64,000 nt of DNA from Heterocephalus glaber (Eukaryota > Chordata > Mammalia > Rodentia > Bathyergidae): positions 4,963,259-5,027,258 of the forward strand of contig NW_004624855.1 in assembly GCF_000247695.1 (NCBI RefSeq), read 5' to 3'. Below, piece after piece: positions 23,185 through 34,288 of the stretch. The notes beneath the pieces are model-generated. The model had not been told where the DNA came from and did no database searches. It saw only the letters and a list, made by a program, of their open reading frames with translations. The translations under genes and the position numbers were made by a program. Each line of letters opens with the position of its first letter. Position 1 is the stretch's first letter.

Positions 23185-23305
23185 TATGAGCTACATGATG
23201 TGTACCAGGATTTTGTATAGCCTGTTTCTAAGAAGGAAACTGAGGGGTAGACTTAGTTAAGGTCTTTCTTTGAGGCAGGAATTCAGTCCTTTTGGTCCAT
23301 TGAGA
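23185..23305 (-). repeat. MIR-family SINE fragment
   Basis: 'aagaaggaaactgaggggta' followed by a decayed 'gtcaaggtctttctttgaggc' tract and 'aggaattcagtcc' follows the reversed MIR order ('gatgaggaaactgaggctca', 'aggtcacacagc', 'gaaccca'). Confidence 0.55.
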
Positions 23306-23762
23306 CTTGTTTTCTGCCAAAATGGAGCCTGTCCCCAAAGCCCATGATTTTGGGCACAGATACATTTTTTTCTTTTTTCGGGAACTCTGTTAACAGGGAT
23401 ACATATGACCTTCTGAGCTATTGTAAGCTTTCATTTTCCTTCATTAAATGTTAATTTTTTACATCCTTGTCATTAAAAAATAAATTTAAATCATAATAAT
23501 TGCTAACATGCTACTTAAATCTGCATCTTACTCATGGCCAACATCAGAGGACAAGTTGAAACAGCAGTGGATAAATAATTAAAACATTTGGAAACATTAG
23601 GTTCAGGTTTTCTCCTAATAAAATTATATTTTTGAGATTCTGATGATAGCCTCCAAGTGTGTCTTAGCCGGGTTCTTTAAGTTTTCCGTACAGATAAACT
23701 TGAGCCATTTCTAGCTAAGTGGATGCACCTCAAGATATTAAGTGAAATAAATCAGATGCATG

Positions 23763-25081
23763 CATTTTTTTAGTTTATTGGTACATTTTTAGGTACCCAT
23801 TCTGATCACATTCATTATTAGGAATTTGTACCTGTAAATGATATGTCTTGGTTTTTATTTTTTCCCCATTCCCCTTCCCTCCCTTCAATCCATCCAGCCT
23901 TTGCTATTTACGTAAGCTTTGTTTCAGGTTTTTCCTTCTTTTTTCACTTTTTCTTTCCCTTCTTTCCTTTACCCAGCATCCCCTCTCTAGTTTTGCTTCC
24001 TCTTTGAACATTTTCTTCCTAGTTCACATTATCTATTATACATTTTGGTCCTCATTTACACTTTTAGTTTTTCATACCAGAGAAACAATTCAGTATTTAC
24101 ACATGTGTGTCCTGTTTATTTCACTTAAGAGTATGGCCTCAAAGTGCATCCATTTAGCTGTAAATGCCTCCAGTTTATCTTTCTTTATGGCTGAGTAGTA
24201 CTCCATTTTATAAAAAAGAAAAAAACACACCTTCTTTATCCAATCACCATTTGATGGTTATGTGGGCTGTTTCAAAATATTTAGCTATTACAAACTGTGT
24301 AGCTATAAACATGAGTGCCTGTATATTATATATCTCTGTGGTATGATGCTTTTAATTCTTTCAGGAACATACCCAAGGAGAAATAGCTGGGTCAAGTGGG
24401 ACCTTCAAAACCCTAGGTTTTTGAGGAATCCCGACACTGATTTCCACAGTGGTTTCACCAGTCTGCACTCCCACCAGCAGTGGAGAAGTATTCCTTTTTT
24501 TCCCACAGCTCTGCCAACATTTGTTATTGGTTGACTTCTTGATATCAGCCATTCTTTCTGGAGTGAGGTGGAATCTCAGTGTTGTTGTTATCTGAATCTC
24601 TCAAATGACCAGTGCCTTTGAACATTTTTTCATATGTTTATTTTTGCTGCTTCTACTTCTTCATCTGAGAAATGTCTATTCATTTCAGATCCCCATTTTT
24701 GGATGGAGCCTTTAAATTTGGGGAGTCTTATTTTTTTAAGACCTTTATATATTCTAGATAGTAGACTTTTGTCTGAAGAACAGCTGGTAAAATTTTTTCC
24801 CACATTGTAGGTGTCTCTTCACTTTGTTGGTGGTTTCTCTTGCTGTGCAGAAGCTTTTTTCTTTCTTTCCTTCTTTTTTTCTTTTTTTTGTACCAGGGAT
24901 TGAACTCAGGACCTTGCAATTATGAGGCAGGTATGGAGCCACTGAGCTAAATCCCCAGCCCCAGAAGATTTTTAACAGGATGAGATCCCAGTTGTTGATT
25001 CTTTGTGCTAGCTCCAGTGTGACTGAAGATTTGTTCATAAAACCTTTTTCTACCACAATGTGTTCAAGAGTTCTACCTAAA
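23763..25081 (-). mobile_element. LINE-1 inserted into the plus-strand L1
   Basis: The minus-strand L1 starts with its 3' end at the left (poly-T, 'tagtttattggtac', 'gatcacattcattatta', pyrimidine-rich reversed 3' UTR). It continues through ORF2 C-terminal sequence ('ggagtgaggtggaatctcag', 'cttctacttcttcatctgag', 'cccacattgtaggtgtctct') to about 25081. Length without the nested SINE is about 1.2 kb. It interrupts the outer L1 exactly between 'aagtgaaataaatca' and the following 'gacacaca' segment. ORF2 is broken by stops and frameshifts. Confidence 0.85.
24848..24973 (-). mobile_element. ID SINE nested in the inner LINE-1
   Basis: 'taccagggattgaactcagg' through 'cactgagctaaatccccagc' is a reversed ID unit preceded by a T-rich tail (24855-24889). 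L1 sequence 'cagaagctttttt' (24848-24860) is repeated as 'cagaagatttttaa' (24962-24975), giving a diverged target-site duplication. It is the third and youngest level of the nest. Confidence 0.85.
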
Positions 25082-25869
25082 GACACACAAATTTAAATAT
25101 CACATTATTTTTCTTGTGTGAGAAACCCAGAGGATAAATAAGAAGCAAACAGAGGATAGATATTGGGAAGTAGGAAGATGTTCAAATGAAAAAGAGATCA
25201 AGGAAGGGAAAAGGAAGGGAAAAGGGATTTTAAAAAAGAATAGAAAGGCAAAAATGGAAACAAATCTTTTGCAAATGAGGAGGGGAAGAAGAGTTGAAGG
25301 GAGGGGAGAGGAATGGGAAAAAAGAATTAATACATTATGTACAGGGATAAATCTCCTACGACAAATGTGATCATCGTGTATGGCAAATAAGTACATTAAA
25401 AATAAATGTTTAAAAAAATGTGTTCTTTAAGTCTTGAAAAAAAATGCAATGGAAGTCATTTAGCTCAACTTTTGCCTTATTATAAGCTCTGGGCTCAGAG
25501 AGAGGAAGTGGGTGTTTTCATTTGTTTTTATTTTTTTCAGGAGTGTAGAAGATTCTCTCACATCTAGAAACACAGGAATATGAGAAACACAGCTGATGAG
25601 GTGTGACACTCTGCTTAGGACCAACAGTGACCACAGGAGATTCAAACTGAAAGATTTCTTTGAGCATATTACCACCTCTTTGAAGGATGTTTTTTTGAGG
25701 GGAAGAGAAAACAGGTGGGCCAAATCTCGAATTCCAAATCACTACCTCATTCTGTATTAGCCAGATATTACAGATACGTATTTCAAGGAAGGACCTTCTG
25801 TGACCTGTAGTGGTAAAGTAGAAAAAAACCCTATGAATTCAGTGATCTCAAGTGTGTTCTGCAGTACAG

Positions 25870-26072
25870 TCATTCTCATGTATTGAGTGCTTTTGTGGGC
25901 CAGCCACCACCCCAGTCACTTTCCCTGTACTTTATTCTTTTATGTTCACAATTCCCTCTTGCTGATTATCAGATCTATTATAGAAATAAGGAAACTAGAC
26001 AGCAGGTTAATAGCTTCCCTGAAATCACACAGCTAGAAAATGAGGGACTAGAACTTACTATTCTCTTTCAAT
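25870..26072 (-). repeat. MIR-family SINE
   Basis: 'gtattgagtgcttttgtggg', 'tagaaataaggaaactagac' and 'gaaatcacacagctagaaaa' then 'gactagaacttac' reproduce the reversed MIR/MIR3 order. An open frame at 25883-26074 lies on it by chance. Confidence 0.75.
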
Positions 26073-26074
26073 GA

Positions 26075-27280
26075 GTTGAGAACAATAAAAATTAGACTAA
26101 TAGACCCATTATCTTGCCAGGTAACTGAGCTAGGAGTATTAAAGAAAGTAACCAGTGAAAAATCCAACATTGTTCCTGTAACCTGAAGGAAAATTAATAT
26201 TTTTCAATATCCCCTCTTGCCTTTCTTTCTCCTTCATTTTTTGCGGGGGAGGGCTTCTCCATTTTAGTTTTTGTGGTTCTCCCTCCAACCCACACAACAG
26301 CTTTCCTCTCCACATTCCCTGACTTTAGCATGCCTCCCTGGGGTTCTGACACCTGCGCCACACAGTGACACCAGATACACAGGTCTTGCACAGTTAGGCA
26401 AAGGCAAGACCATGTATCTAGTTCTGAATTAAATGATTCTGTTGGATTCACCCTTTTCATGGTCCATAAAGTTGTACAGTAAGACGTAGATTTTCCCTGA
26501 ATTGTAACTCATAGCAAGCAGTCATTTTTGGCCTTGCACAACTTAAATGCTCACCCTGCCATGACCTGCACTTGTGCTCAGAGGAGTACACCTTTTAGCT
26601 GGCTATCTGAACCTCATGGTGAGCCATGTGCATATGAAGAGACCTGTCCAGACACAGACTGCTCTGTACCGCTCCCCGCAGCATTCCAGGGAGTCCTCAG
26701 TGTGTTCCATATTGTTGTTGTTTTCATCCCTGAATTTATTTCTTTTCAATACTACTTAAATACTTAGGAATCCTAAAAATAGTCTGATTGGCTTCCTCCT
26801 TTTAGTAAAGATTCTTTTTAATTGGTTTCAGACTTATTTACCATTACCATCTGAATCAGTTCATTGATGCAACAGTCGAAAGAGTGCATTTTTCTTTTGC
26901 TCATGAACTGCCTGCTCTAGAACAGTCCATTGTGAAAACCTCACTTCCATCTCTTATATTATTCATCTATTCAAATTTGAGTAATTAAAGGGACTTGTTA
27001 TTATTTCTTAGTCTAATTTTATTATTTCTCCAGATTTTTAAAATTAGTTTTATCCTTCAAGTTCAACAGTCTTCTAAACATACTTTATGTTAATAATTTA
27101 TTAAATTGGGATAAATTTTTCTTCATTGTTTTATAACTTTTCTTTTTTAAAGATTGCTCATATTTTAAAATAATTTCTTTGTAGTAAAGCAATACTTATT
27201 CTTGTCAGAGCATTAGATAGTATAAATGGGAGAGCAAAAATTTTAATTCATATCCTCCCTGCCAGAACCCATTTAATTTC
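26075..27280. other. unassigned non-coding DNA
   Basis: No recognised repeat or gene. 26500-26740 is less AT-rich and contains a chance 79-codon open frame without domains. Confidence 0.42.
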
Positions 27281-27289
27281 CACATTAAA

Positions 27290-28087
27290 AATACTTTATG
27301 AGAGACCTAAAATATATAAGGAACTCATCTAACTCATTAGCGAAAACAAATATAAAAAACAAAAATAAAACCACAAACAAATAATTCAATTTAAAAATTA
27401 ACAAAGGGCCTGAGCTGACACTTTTTTTCCAAAGTGCAGATACACAAAATTGTGTTCAACATCACTAATCATCAAGAAAATCCAAATGAAAACCACAAAA
27501 ATATCATTTCACAGATTTTATGGTATTATCAAAGGATAAAAGTAAACGTTGTTGGCAAAGATGAGGAGAAAGAACTAAACGTTGAACACTGTTTTTCTGA
27601 AAATTAAAATTATATGGATATTCCTCAAAAAATTAAAATAGAATTACCATATGATCCAGCAATTCCACTTATAAATATCCAAAGAATAAACACCAATATG
27701 ACAGAGACATCTGCATCTTAGCACCATTCATATCCATCTAAGTATATGTTGAATAATGAATATGAAAGAAAACATGGTACATCATATACAATGGAATATT
27801 ACTCAACCATAAAAAATAATGAAATCCTGTCACTTCTGAAAACATGATGAACTCAAAGAGCATTATGTTATATAAACTAATCCAGAAAACAGACACTAAT
27901 CATATCACTTTTATATGGAATCTGAAAAAAAGGTCAATTTTATAAAAACAGTGTAGAGTAGTGGTTACTAAAAATTTAAGAGTGGAAGAAAAGAAAGCTG
28001 AGATGTCCATTATGAGGACAAGATTACAGTTATAGAATTAATAAATCCTAAGGATTTAAGGTAAAGCTGAGTACAACTATATAATTT
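27290..28087 (+). mobile_element. old LINE-1 (L1M-type), 3' ORF2 portion
   Basis: Diverged L1 ORF2-end motifs appear in order: 'ccaaatgaaaaccacaaaaa', 'agaattaccatatgatccag', 'caattccacttataaatatc', 'tacaatggaatattactcaa' and 'tatatggaatctgaaaaaaa'. Many stops and indels show an ancient, dead copy. It is clearly older than the rodent-specific L1s at 3 kb, 24 kb and 46 kb. Confidence 0.8.
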
Positions 28088-28120
28088 TAATAATAGTAAT
28101 AATAATAATAATAATAATAT
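28088..28120 (+). repeat. (TAA)n microsatellite
   Basis: AAT/TAA repeat directly after the old L1, probably grown from its A-rich tail. Confidence 0.8.
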
Positions 28121-28755
28121 AGTGTTCTCTTTGGCTATCTCATAATATATTTCACCAATCTCTAGTTGTTAAGTATATAGAGTGTTCCCCTCATTTATTA
28201 TATAAATAATATAGTAATATAAATTTCTCACATCAAATAATTTTCTCTAATCCTGTTTATTTCTTTAAAAATTTTTTAGAGTACTGAGTCATATAGCTGT
28301 GAATATTTAGGGATTATTTTATTTACTTTCTAAGTCCTAGGGGTTTTTAATGTGAATCACCACCAAAATATATACTCCCAAGATTATACTCCTGCTGATA
28401 TTTATTTAAACTGCTTACAATATCAAGGTTTTTTCTGACAAATATTTGATCTTCAAATTATTTTGGTATAGCTTTCTTTCTGGCGTAGGAACAGTTTTGC
28501 TTCCTAGCTTGATTCTTGGTGACTTCCCAGACCTATCTGACACCCTTGTGGTACACTTGATTTTCTGACAACTCTTCCTAATAACGGACAAAACCTTTTT
28601 CTAGCTAATGCGGCAGGAGTGGTATCATCCTGAGGCTCAGACCCTGCTACACTATTAGATTTCCTTCACTTTGTAAGGTTGGATGCTTTCTTTACTCCTG
28701 TATTTCCTTCAGTACAAACTTTGGTATTGAGATGAAGCTTACTTTCAGAATATTT
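28121..28755. other. unassigned AT-rich DNA
   Basis: No gene, RNA or repeat family recognised. Confidence 0.45.
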
Positions 28756-28764
28756 GTGTTCAAG

Positions 28765-28970
28765 ATCAGGAATTCACAGTCTTGGCTCTATTAACATTTT
28801 GAGTTAAAATTCTTTGTTGTGCTGGATCTTTTTGCATATTGTAGGAAACTGCTCTACCCATTAGATGCCACTAGTACCTTGCCAGCCGTGACAACCAAAA
28901 ATGTCATCAGATATTGCCAAATAGCTCCTGGGAGAGATCACCCAGCTACAATCACTAGTTGAAGTTTTAT
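28765..28970 (-). mobile_element. MER5A-type hAT DNA transposon (MITE)
   Basis: 'cttggctctattaacatttt' (corrupted 'cagcactattgacattttg'), 'tctttgttgtgctggatctt', 'attagatgccactagtacct' and 'gccgtgacaaccaaaaatgt' followed by 'agatattgccaaatagctcc' match reversed MER5A along nearly its whole length. It is a non-autonomous element with no coding capacity. Confidence 0.82.
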
Positions 28971-28974
28971 AGAT

Positions 28975-29755
28975 AGTATCTAATAAACTAACACTATCTC
29001 AGGTTGCTTTTTTAAAAAGACATGATACACAAGTTTCTCACTGAGCTCTTGTTGCAGCATGCATCTGTGCATCTCTGAGGCACACAGCTTAAGACACTGA
29101 CAAAATGGAATACTTCAAGAGTAGAGTGACTCAGAGGATGAAAGATCTGGAGGTTCAGTTTGGTTTACAGAAGAATGCAAAAGAACAATTTAATTTGTAC
29201 TGCTTTGTAAAGAACAAGGCAAAAGTTCTTACAGAAAGATGTGTTTCAACATGATATAAAGAATAAAGTGCCTCAAAAGTTAAGTTTCTCATCAATACAC
29301 AATCAGGAAATTACAGAATCTGAACGTTTTGCAAAGAATTCTATACTGGAAGTTCCTTACAGATAGTAGTATGTCTCTCTCATTCTTCTAATATCTATGA
29401 AGTGATCCTTTACAAGCTTTTGGTGTTTGGTGTTTATTGGTGGGTGCGTTCTGCCACTTCATTTAAACAATAACCCCAAACACCAGAATGCTGGAGGGAA
29501 CAAGATCAAGTCACATTCTGATCAATAGTGCATGATCATCACTTGTATGCTGGTATGTCTGTTACAGTGCTGAGCCCTAGTATGTGCTCAAAATGTAATG
29601 ACTAATCTGTATTGACTCTCCTTCACTGTAAAAAAAATTACAATCTACACAATATGATTGATTCCTTCTTAAGAATCAAGTTTCCTTAAATTGGTGGATA
29701 AGATAATCATGGGCTGAGTTTTTTAATCACAAGGTAGACACAACCTGAAATAAGC
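28975..29755. other. unassigned non-coding DNA
   Basis: No gene recognised. A short L2/MIR-like terminal motif is possible at 29560-29600 ('cagtgctgagccctagtatg'). Confidence 0.4.
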
Positions 29756-29774
29756 CCCCTTTAACTTTTGAGTC

Positions 29775-29905
29775 GCATTTGTTCCATGCCTTGACTTCCT
29801 AGTAGATTGTAAGATTTTTAAGTTCAAAACTATTTATTGGTTTTATTGCACTCAGTATCTAGTGGAGCATGAGGTACACATAAGGCTCTTGTTGAACACA
29901 ACCCT
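29775..29905 (+). repeat. L2 LINE 3' fragment
   Basis: 'cctagtagattgtaagattt' and 'ttattgcactcagtatctag', followed by 'tggagcatgaggtac', follow the L2 'ctagaatgtaagctccatg ... tatccccagtgcctggcacat' order. Confidence 0.55.
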
Positions 29906-30139
29906 TCGTGTGCCAAGAGTGGATGCTGCATGACAAATTGCTTCTCTGACCAGGCAGCTAGCTGCTCAGGTGCCATTTCTAGAGATACACAATCATGAGG
30001 AGGCCCTTATGGGAGAAATCTAGAGCAACCCCTGTGCACTAGGCTCCCCTTCCATCTTACAGACTGAGGATGGTAAAAAAGTGTACCAAGCCCTCAGTCT
30101 CTTACTGTGTATAAAGCTTGCTCTATCCACCTGCCATGG

Positions 30140-30510
30140 GAAGCATAGTGGTTAAGACTATTCATTTGGATGCAGATTATATCTGCATTCAAATTCCAAC
30201 TCAGCTACTTACCAGCTTTGTGATTTCCACAAGTTACTCAATTTCTCATTGTTACAGAATCCTGTTTTGAAATAATTACATTTGAGGTAATATATTTTAA
30301 TTAACTTGATTTAGCCATTCCATAAGGTATAGTCATACCAAACCATCACATTGTATAAAATTTGTTAATTTTTTAAATAAAAAAATAATTACAGTAATGC
30401 AGTAATGATTTTTCATAAAGTTGTGAAGAGAATTAAATGAGTTAATGCATGCCAAGCACTTAAAACACTGCTTGCCACATAATAAGCTTTAACTAGTGCT
30501 AACTTAATTT
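30140..30510 (+). repeat. MIR SINE interrupted by AT-rich insertion
   Basis: The first part ('ggaagcatagtggttaagac', 'caaattccaactcagctact', 'accagctttgtgatttccac') ends near 30260. The second part ('gtgaagagaattaaatgagt', 'taatgcatgccaagcactta', 'aacactgcttgccacataat') starts near 30422. The gap of about 160 AT-rich bases between them is extra relative to MIR. Confidence 0.8.
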
Positions 30511-30514
30511 AAAA

Positions 30515-31615
30515 TGTACATGACAGAATTAAAGTGTTATGTAATATAAGTTGTTCTGATTGGATCTTCTCATGCTTTAATTCTAACAACGGAATTTTTT
30601 CTCTCTGTAGAAATAATCTTTCTCATCCTTAGGGTGATTGTCAAAGTGATTGGGATTTTTGGTTAGGTGTTAGGACTGCTTGCCTCAGTTTTCTCCCTTT
30701 ATTACTAAGAAGAACCAGATTGTTTACCTTTTCAAGTGGTAATGAAACTAGTCTGTTAATCTAGTGAATAAATACAGCAGTAACCAGCAAAAAAGCTAAA
30801 TTTCCAGGAAAATATATTAAGAAATGCTGTCACTTAGTACCTAGTGGTGCTTGATCTTGAATTCTGTGTTCCAACCACTGAGACAATCACTTTCTCAGAA
30901 TTGCTGATCCACCCAATCTGCTGTATAAGGGCAGGACAAGGTAATGACAGTGGTCTCTTTTCCCTGCCTCCCATATCTGTCTGACCACTTACGTTGTGAA
31001 GGAGTAGGTTCATAGGCTGATTGCCTTTTTCTTTAAGGTTGAGTTCTTTCCTTCATTCTTTTCTTGTGGAGGCCAGAGTTCTTTCCTAAGCCAATGGAGA
31101 TCCTCAGATTTACCAAGAGGGGAAGAGATGAAGGAGTGAGAATTGCAAAAACCTACCCTTAAAATCAAATAAAATTTCAATTGAATGACCTGAACTAGCA
31201 GTTTTAAGGAGCAAATGATGAGGTTCTGTATGGAGGTTGAGAAATGCAATCATCACTGAAGGATTAAAATAAATAGTGCAATGAACCTTCATCCTTTCCC
31301 AGTGCCTCCACACCCCCTCTCCTCTTGATAAATACACAAATCTACATGGGTGCACACCATTTCAGAGGGTAATTATCCAAACTGTCTAGAACAAACAAAA
31401 CAAGTGCAAATGTTATGTCCATGTTTAATGAAGACTTTGGAGTGGCTCAGTGAAGTGAAACCCATTCTGCTCTGGTCACGTTTTCCCATCCCTGGCCCCT
31501 CACACAGGCAGCCAATAAGAGGTCTCATTAGAAATTCAGAGTCTCTGAGGCTCGGATTTAATAACAAAACTAGCACCTGTCATTTTTTCTATATGTCAGC
31601 TCCACTCCACTGCTT
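30515..31615. other. unassigned non-coding DNA
   Basis: No exon or repeat recognised. Chance frames at 31010-31625 overlap on both strands and lack domains. Confidence 0.42.
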
Positions 31616-31619
31616 TAAC

Positions 31620-31875
31620 CATTAAAAACTACTCATCTGGGGGAAAATATAAAGTGACTGCTGATGAATATTTACTCTTCAGGCTCACAATCACCCCTCA
31701 AAAAGTCATGAGGTGTGTGCTGCTAATTGTGGGGAAAAACAACTGCCAAGATGATATTCATATGATTTAATTTCCACTGCCCCTTTCTATTTTTATTTAT
31801 ATGCGTTAATCTCATGGTGACTTGGCAGTCATATTATTGCACATCCAAAAAGCTATTTTTCTATGATGAAGTTAA
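31620..31875. promoter_or_regulatory. candidate conserved non-coding element
   Basis: Repeat-free sequence with 'gtgctgctaattgtggggaa', 'ttcatatgatttaatttcc' and 'tatgcgttaatctcatgg' has several TAAT cores and an E-box-like CATATG. The enhancer call is an inference from texture only. Confidence 0.2.
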
Positions 31876-31976
31876 AACTATCAAGTGGGAACATCTGAGT
31901 TTGTATGTGTGATGGAGATATGCATTCCTGTATCTCTAGATTTAGAGGGAATAAAAGGTGCAATTTTACTTAAACT

Positions 31977-32178
31977 TTCTTTGGTAATACTGAGAGTTAA
32001 ACCCAGGGCCTCCCGTATGCCAGCCCAACAATCTAACTGAGCTCAATCTCCAGTGATCTCCATTTTTATATTTTGAGACAGGGTCTAAATTATCCGGACT
32101 GGCCTCAAACTTTCAATCCTCCAGTCTCAACCTCCAAAGTAGTAAGGATTACAGGTGTGCACCATTACATCCATCCCA
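31977..32178 (-). mobile_element. B1-dID dimeric SINE
   Basis: The reversed ID part ('taatactgagagttaaaccc', 'tgagctcaatctccag') is followed by the reversed B1 part ('gagacagggtctaaattatc', 'ggactggcctcaaactttca', 'ggattacaggtgtgcaccat'). Moderately diverged. Confidence 0.85.
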
Positions 32179-32294
32179 AAATTAATTTTTAGTTTTTGAA
32201 ATGCTCATATACAGTATCCTTTGAAGGAAATAAATAGTATTTAAGAAAAGATCTAAGTTTCATTGATATAAACAAGGAAAATGCATACATTCTG

Positions 32295-32410
32295 ATGCTA
32301 AACATGGTGCTATATGCCTGTTTCCCAGCTATTCAGGAAACAGAAAAAGGATTGTTTGAGTCCAGGAGTTTGGAGCCAACCTGGACAACAGTATGAGATA
32401 CTGAATCTTG
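32295..32410 (+). mobile_element. 7SL-derived monomer SINE (B1/FLAM-like)
   Basis: 'gctatatgcctgtttcccag', 'ctattcaggaaacagaaaaa', 'ttgtttgagtccaggagttt' and 'gagccaacctggacaacagt' correspond to a plus-strand 7SL-derived monomer. 'gagtccaggagtttg' is the ancestral form shared with early primate and rodent monomers. No ID unit follows. Confidence 0.72.
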
Positions 32411-32737
32411 AAATAATTACAAATTGAATGAAGACTAAAAATCCGTTCTGAATTCTGACTTGTCGTTGTGTAGCTATAAAATTCTGAAATAGCATGGAGT
32501 AGTTCTCAAAAGGAAAACTGTAGCATTTTTATAATCACATAGACTCTGAACATTTTAAAACTGCAAAAAATGAACTCAGAATACTTCCCACTGTAACAAT
32601 GTTATATAAGAATATGACAGGACAATGAATGACCCTAGTACGCACATATTTAAGATTACCTGCTTTGAAGATATCCCGTTTTGCCTTACTTTTAATCCTT
32701 CTAATCAATCTTCTAGCAAAACAAACTTGATAAAATC

Positions 32738-32800
32738 TTTTTGAAGATCTTTTGATTTTTGAAGATTTTTTTTTGATTTTTGAAGATCTTTAAATCTTTT
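32738..32800 (+). repeat. short tandem repeat of about 20 bp
   Basis: 'tttttgaagat' occurs three times (near 32738, 32756 and 32777) with T-rich spacers of variable length. This is a small decayed tandem array. Confidence 0.75.
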
Positions 32801-32814
32801 CAAAAATCTTTTTT

Positions 32815-33518
32815 GTTTTATTTTATTCTGTTGTAGCTTTCAACCCCTGACTCTCTTAGATGTTGGAACTAACTTGTCAATGTTAGGCGTTCATTTTCAT
32901 AAAATTTCTAAGCAGAATGAGCAATACATATTGAATCTTGAGAATATTGCCTTTCAAGAACCTTTATTTTTTATTTTTTAAATTTTTTTTTTCAGGGGAA
33001 AGCATGCATGTATTTATTCTTAAGAATTCCCAATAAGGGGGGGAAAATTCAACATCTTTAAAAATGTGTTTTTTTAAAAAAAAATCAGTTATGTATAAAA
33101 GTGTTTCGTAGTTTTTAATTCTCAAGACAAATACCCAACCCTCCACCCACAGCCCACCCTGCTTCAATGGTATTTCTGGTAACCCACCCATTTTCCCCTT
33201 ACAGGAAGTTAATGGCTCAGAATAGGCCCTCCTACAGAATTTATCATCACTAACAGACTGTTTAGAGTAGAGATCTAAGAAGCTAACAAGCAAGGTTCTT
33301 TCTCAGTGAGCTTAATGAGAATCCCTATAATGGCAGTTGACTTCCAGCAGACACAACAAAGTACATAGGAAAAAAAAAAGTGTAGAAATGAAAAAGGAAA
33401 TTGTTTGTTTACAATTAACTTTATTTCATGGACTTTTACAAACTGATGTTGTATTAATCACTTTGTCTAGTTCCAAGGAATTTCAATTCTAGGGTACAAA
33501 CCATTTGATTCAAAAAAG
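32815..33518. other. unassigned non-coding DNA
   Basis: Poly-A and poly-T runs but no recognised gene or family. A 109-codon minus-strand open frame at 32964-33293 shows no domain. Confidence 0.42.
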
Positions 33519-33519
33519 T

Positions 33520-33581
33520 TGCATTTCTGTTCTTCACTTGATCTTAGCCAAAAGGCCTAGAAGCGATGCATTTCTATTCTT
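33520..33581 (-). pseudogene. 3'-truncated U2 snRNA retrocopy, 33 nt, with TSDs
   Basis: 33535-33567 is the reverse complement of the first 33 nucleotides of U2 snRNA. 'acttgatcttagccaaaagg' is exact and covers the branch-point-recognition neighbourhood. One mismatch lies in the 'ctcggcc' segment. The copy stops precisely at U2 nucleotide 1 on the right. Near-identical duplications 'tgcatttctgttctt' (33520-33534) and 'tgcatttctattctt' (33567-33581) flank it. There is no poly(A). It is a dead retrocopy, not a snRNA gene: no promoter elements and most of the RNA missing. Confidence 0.88.
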
Positions 33582-33584
33582 TAG

Positions 33585-34288
33585 TACCAATTGAAACTAT
33601 TAGCTGGTTGCTACATTGTGAAGACAGCAACTTGAAGTATACTGATGAATAGCCTTTTTCCAAACAAAGTGTAACTTTCTTTAGGGTCTACAAATGATGT
33701 CACACATTGTATTTGCAATATAGATCAAAAAATCTTGTGGCATAGGGGTAAGGGAGTGTTACTATCTCCTTTGTCCTTCTTTGTTCCAAGAACCTTTAAA
33801 TGATTCAGTGAAGAAAACAACTTGGTGAGCTTTTTCATAACACATTGAATAAGGGTAAAGAGCAATGTATGATATAGAAGGGACAAATAAAAACAATAAA
33901 TTTTATACATGACAAAACTCTAACCAACTTCATACTGAATGAATGAAAGCTTAGCTTCTTTTTAATGTCATTAATCTGTTCAGCAATCAAAATCTGGTTG
34001 GTGCTAACTTTATGTGCCTACCTCAAGTCAAGTTTCCAAGAGAATCCTCATTCTCAACTGAAACTTCATGAACCTGGTCTTTACTGTCTGCATTCCTATT
34101 AGCATTGTAGTCTTCTGAGCTCAAGCCAATATCACCAATCAAATTGTGCTTACAACATATTAGTGATTTTTCTAGCTCATATCTTCAAACCTTTCCAATC
34201 TTCTCTTATAAACCAATTCTAAAAGATTCTGGAGCACATAGTCAGATACAGTCACAGCAACAACCTTAACGCTTAGTACCAATTTTCT
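33585..34288. other. unassigned non-coding DNA
   Basis: No gene or family recognised. Confidence 0.42.

Larger units (their letters stand above)
23672..25432 (+). mobile_element. 5'-truncated LINE-1 split by an opposite-strand LINE-1
   Basis: The outer plus-strand L1 is in two pieces. 23683-23760 ends 'gtggatgcacctcaagatat' ... 'aagtgaaataaatca'. 25082-25421 resumes at 'acacacaaatttaaatatca' and runs through the purine-rich 3' UTR to the AATAAA-like end and A-run. The duplications 'gttctttaagt' at 23672-23682 and 25422-25432 bracket the whole compound structure. The outer element is only about 0.4 kb without the insert. Confidence 0.85.

Noticed and set aside
23672..25432. Single L1 with twin-priming 5' inversion
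   Set aside because: Plus-strand pieces on both sides join at the same L1 position, and the minus piece has its own poly-T end. Insertion of a second L1 fits better.
33535..33567. Functional U2 snRNA gene
   Set aside because: Only the first 33 nt are present, with retroposition duplications and no snRNA promoter elements visible.
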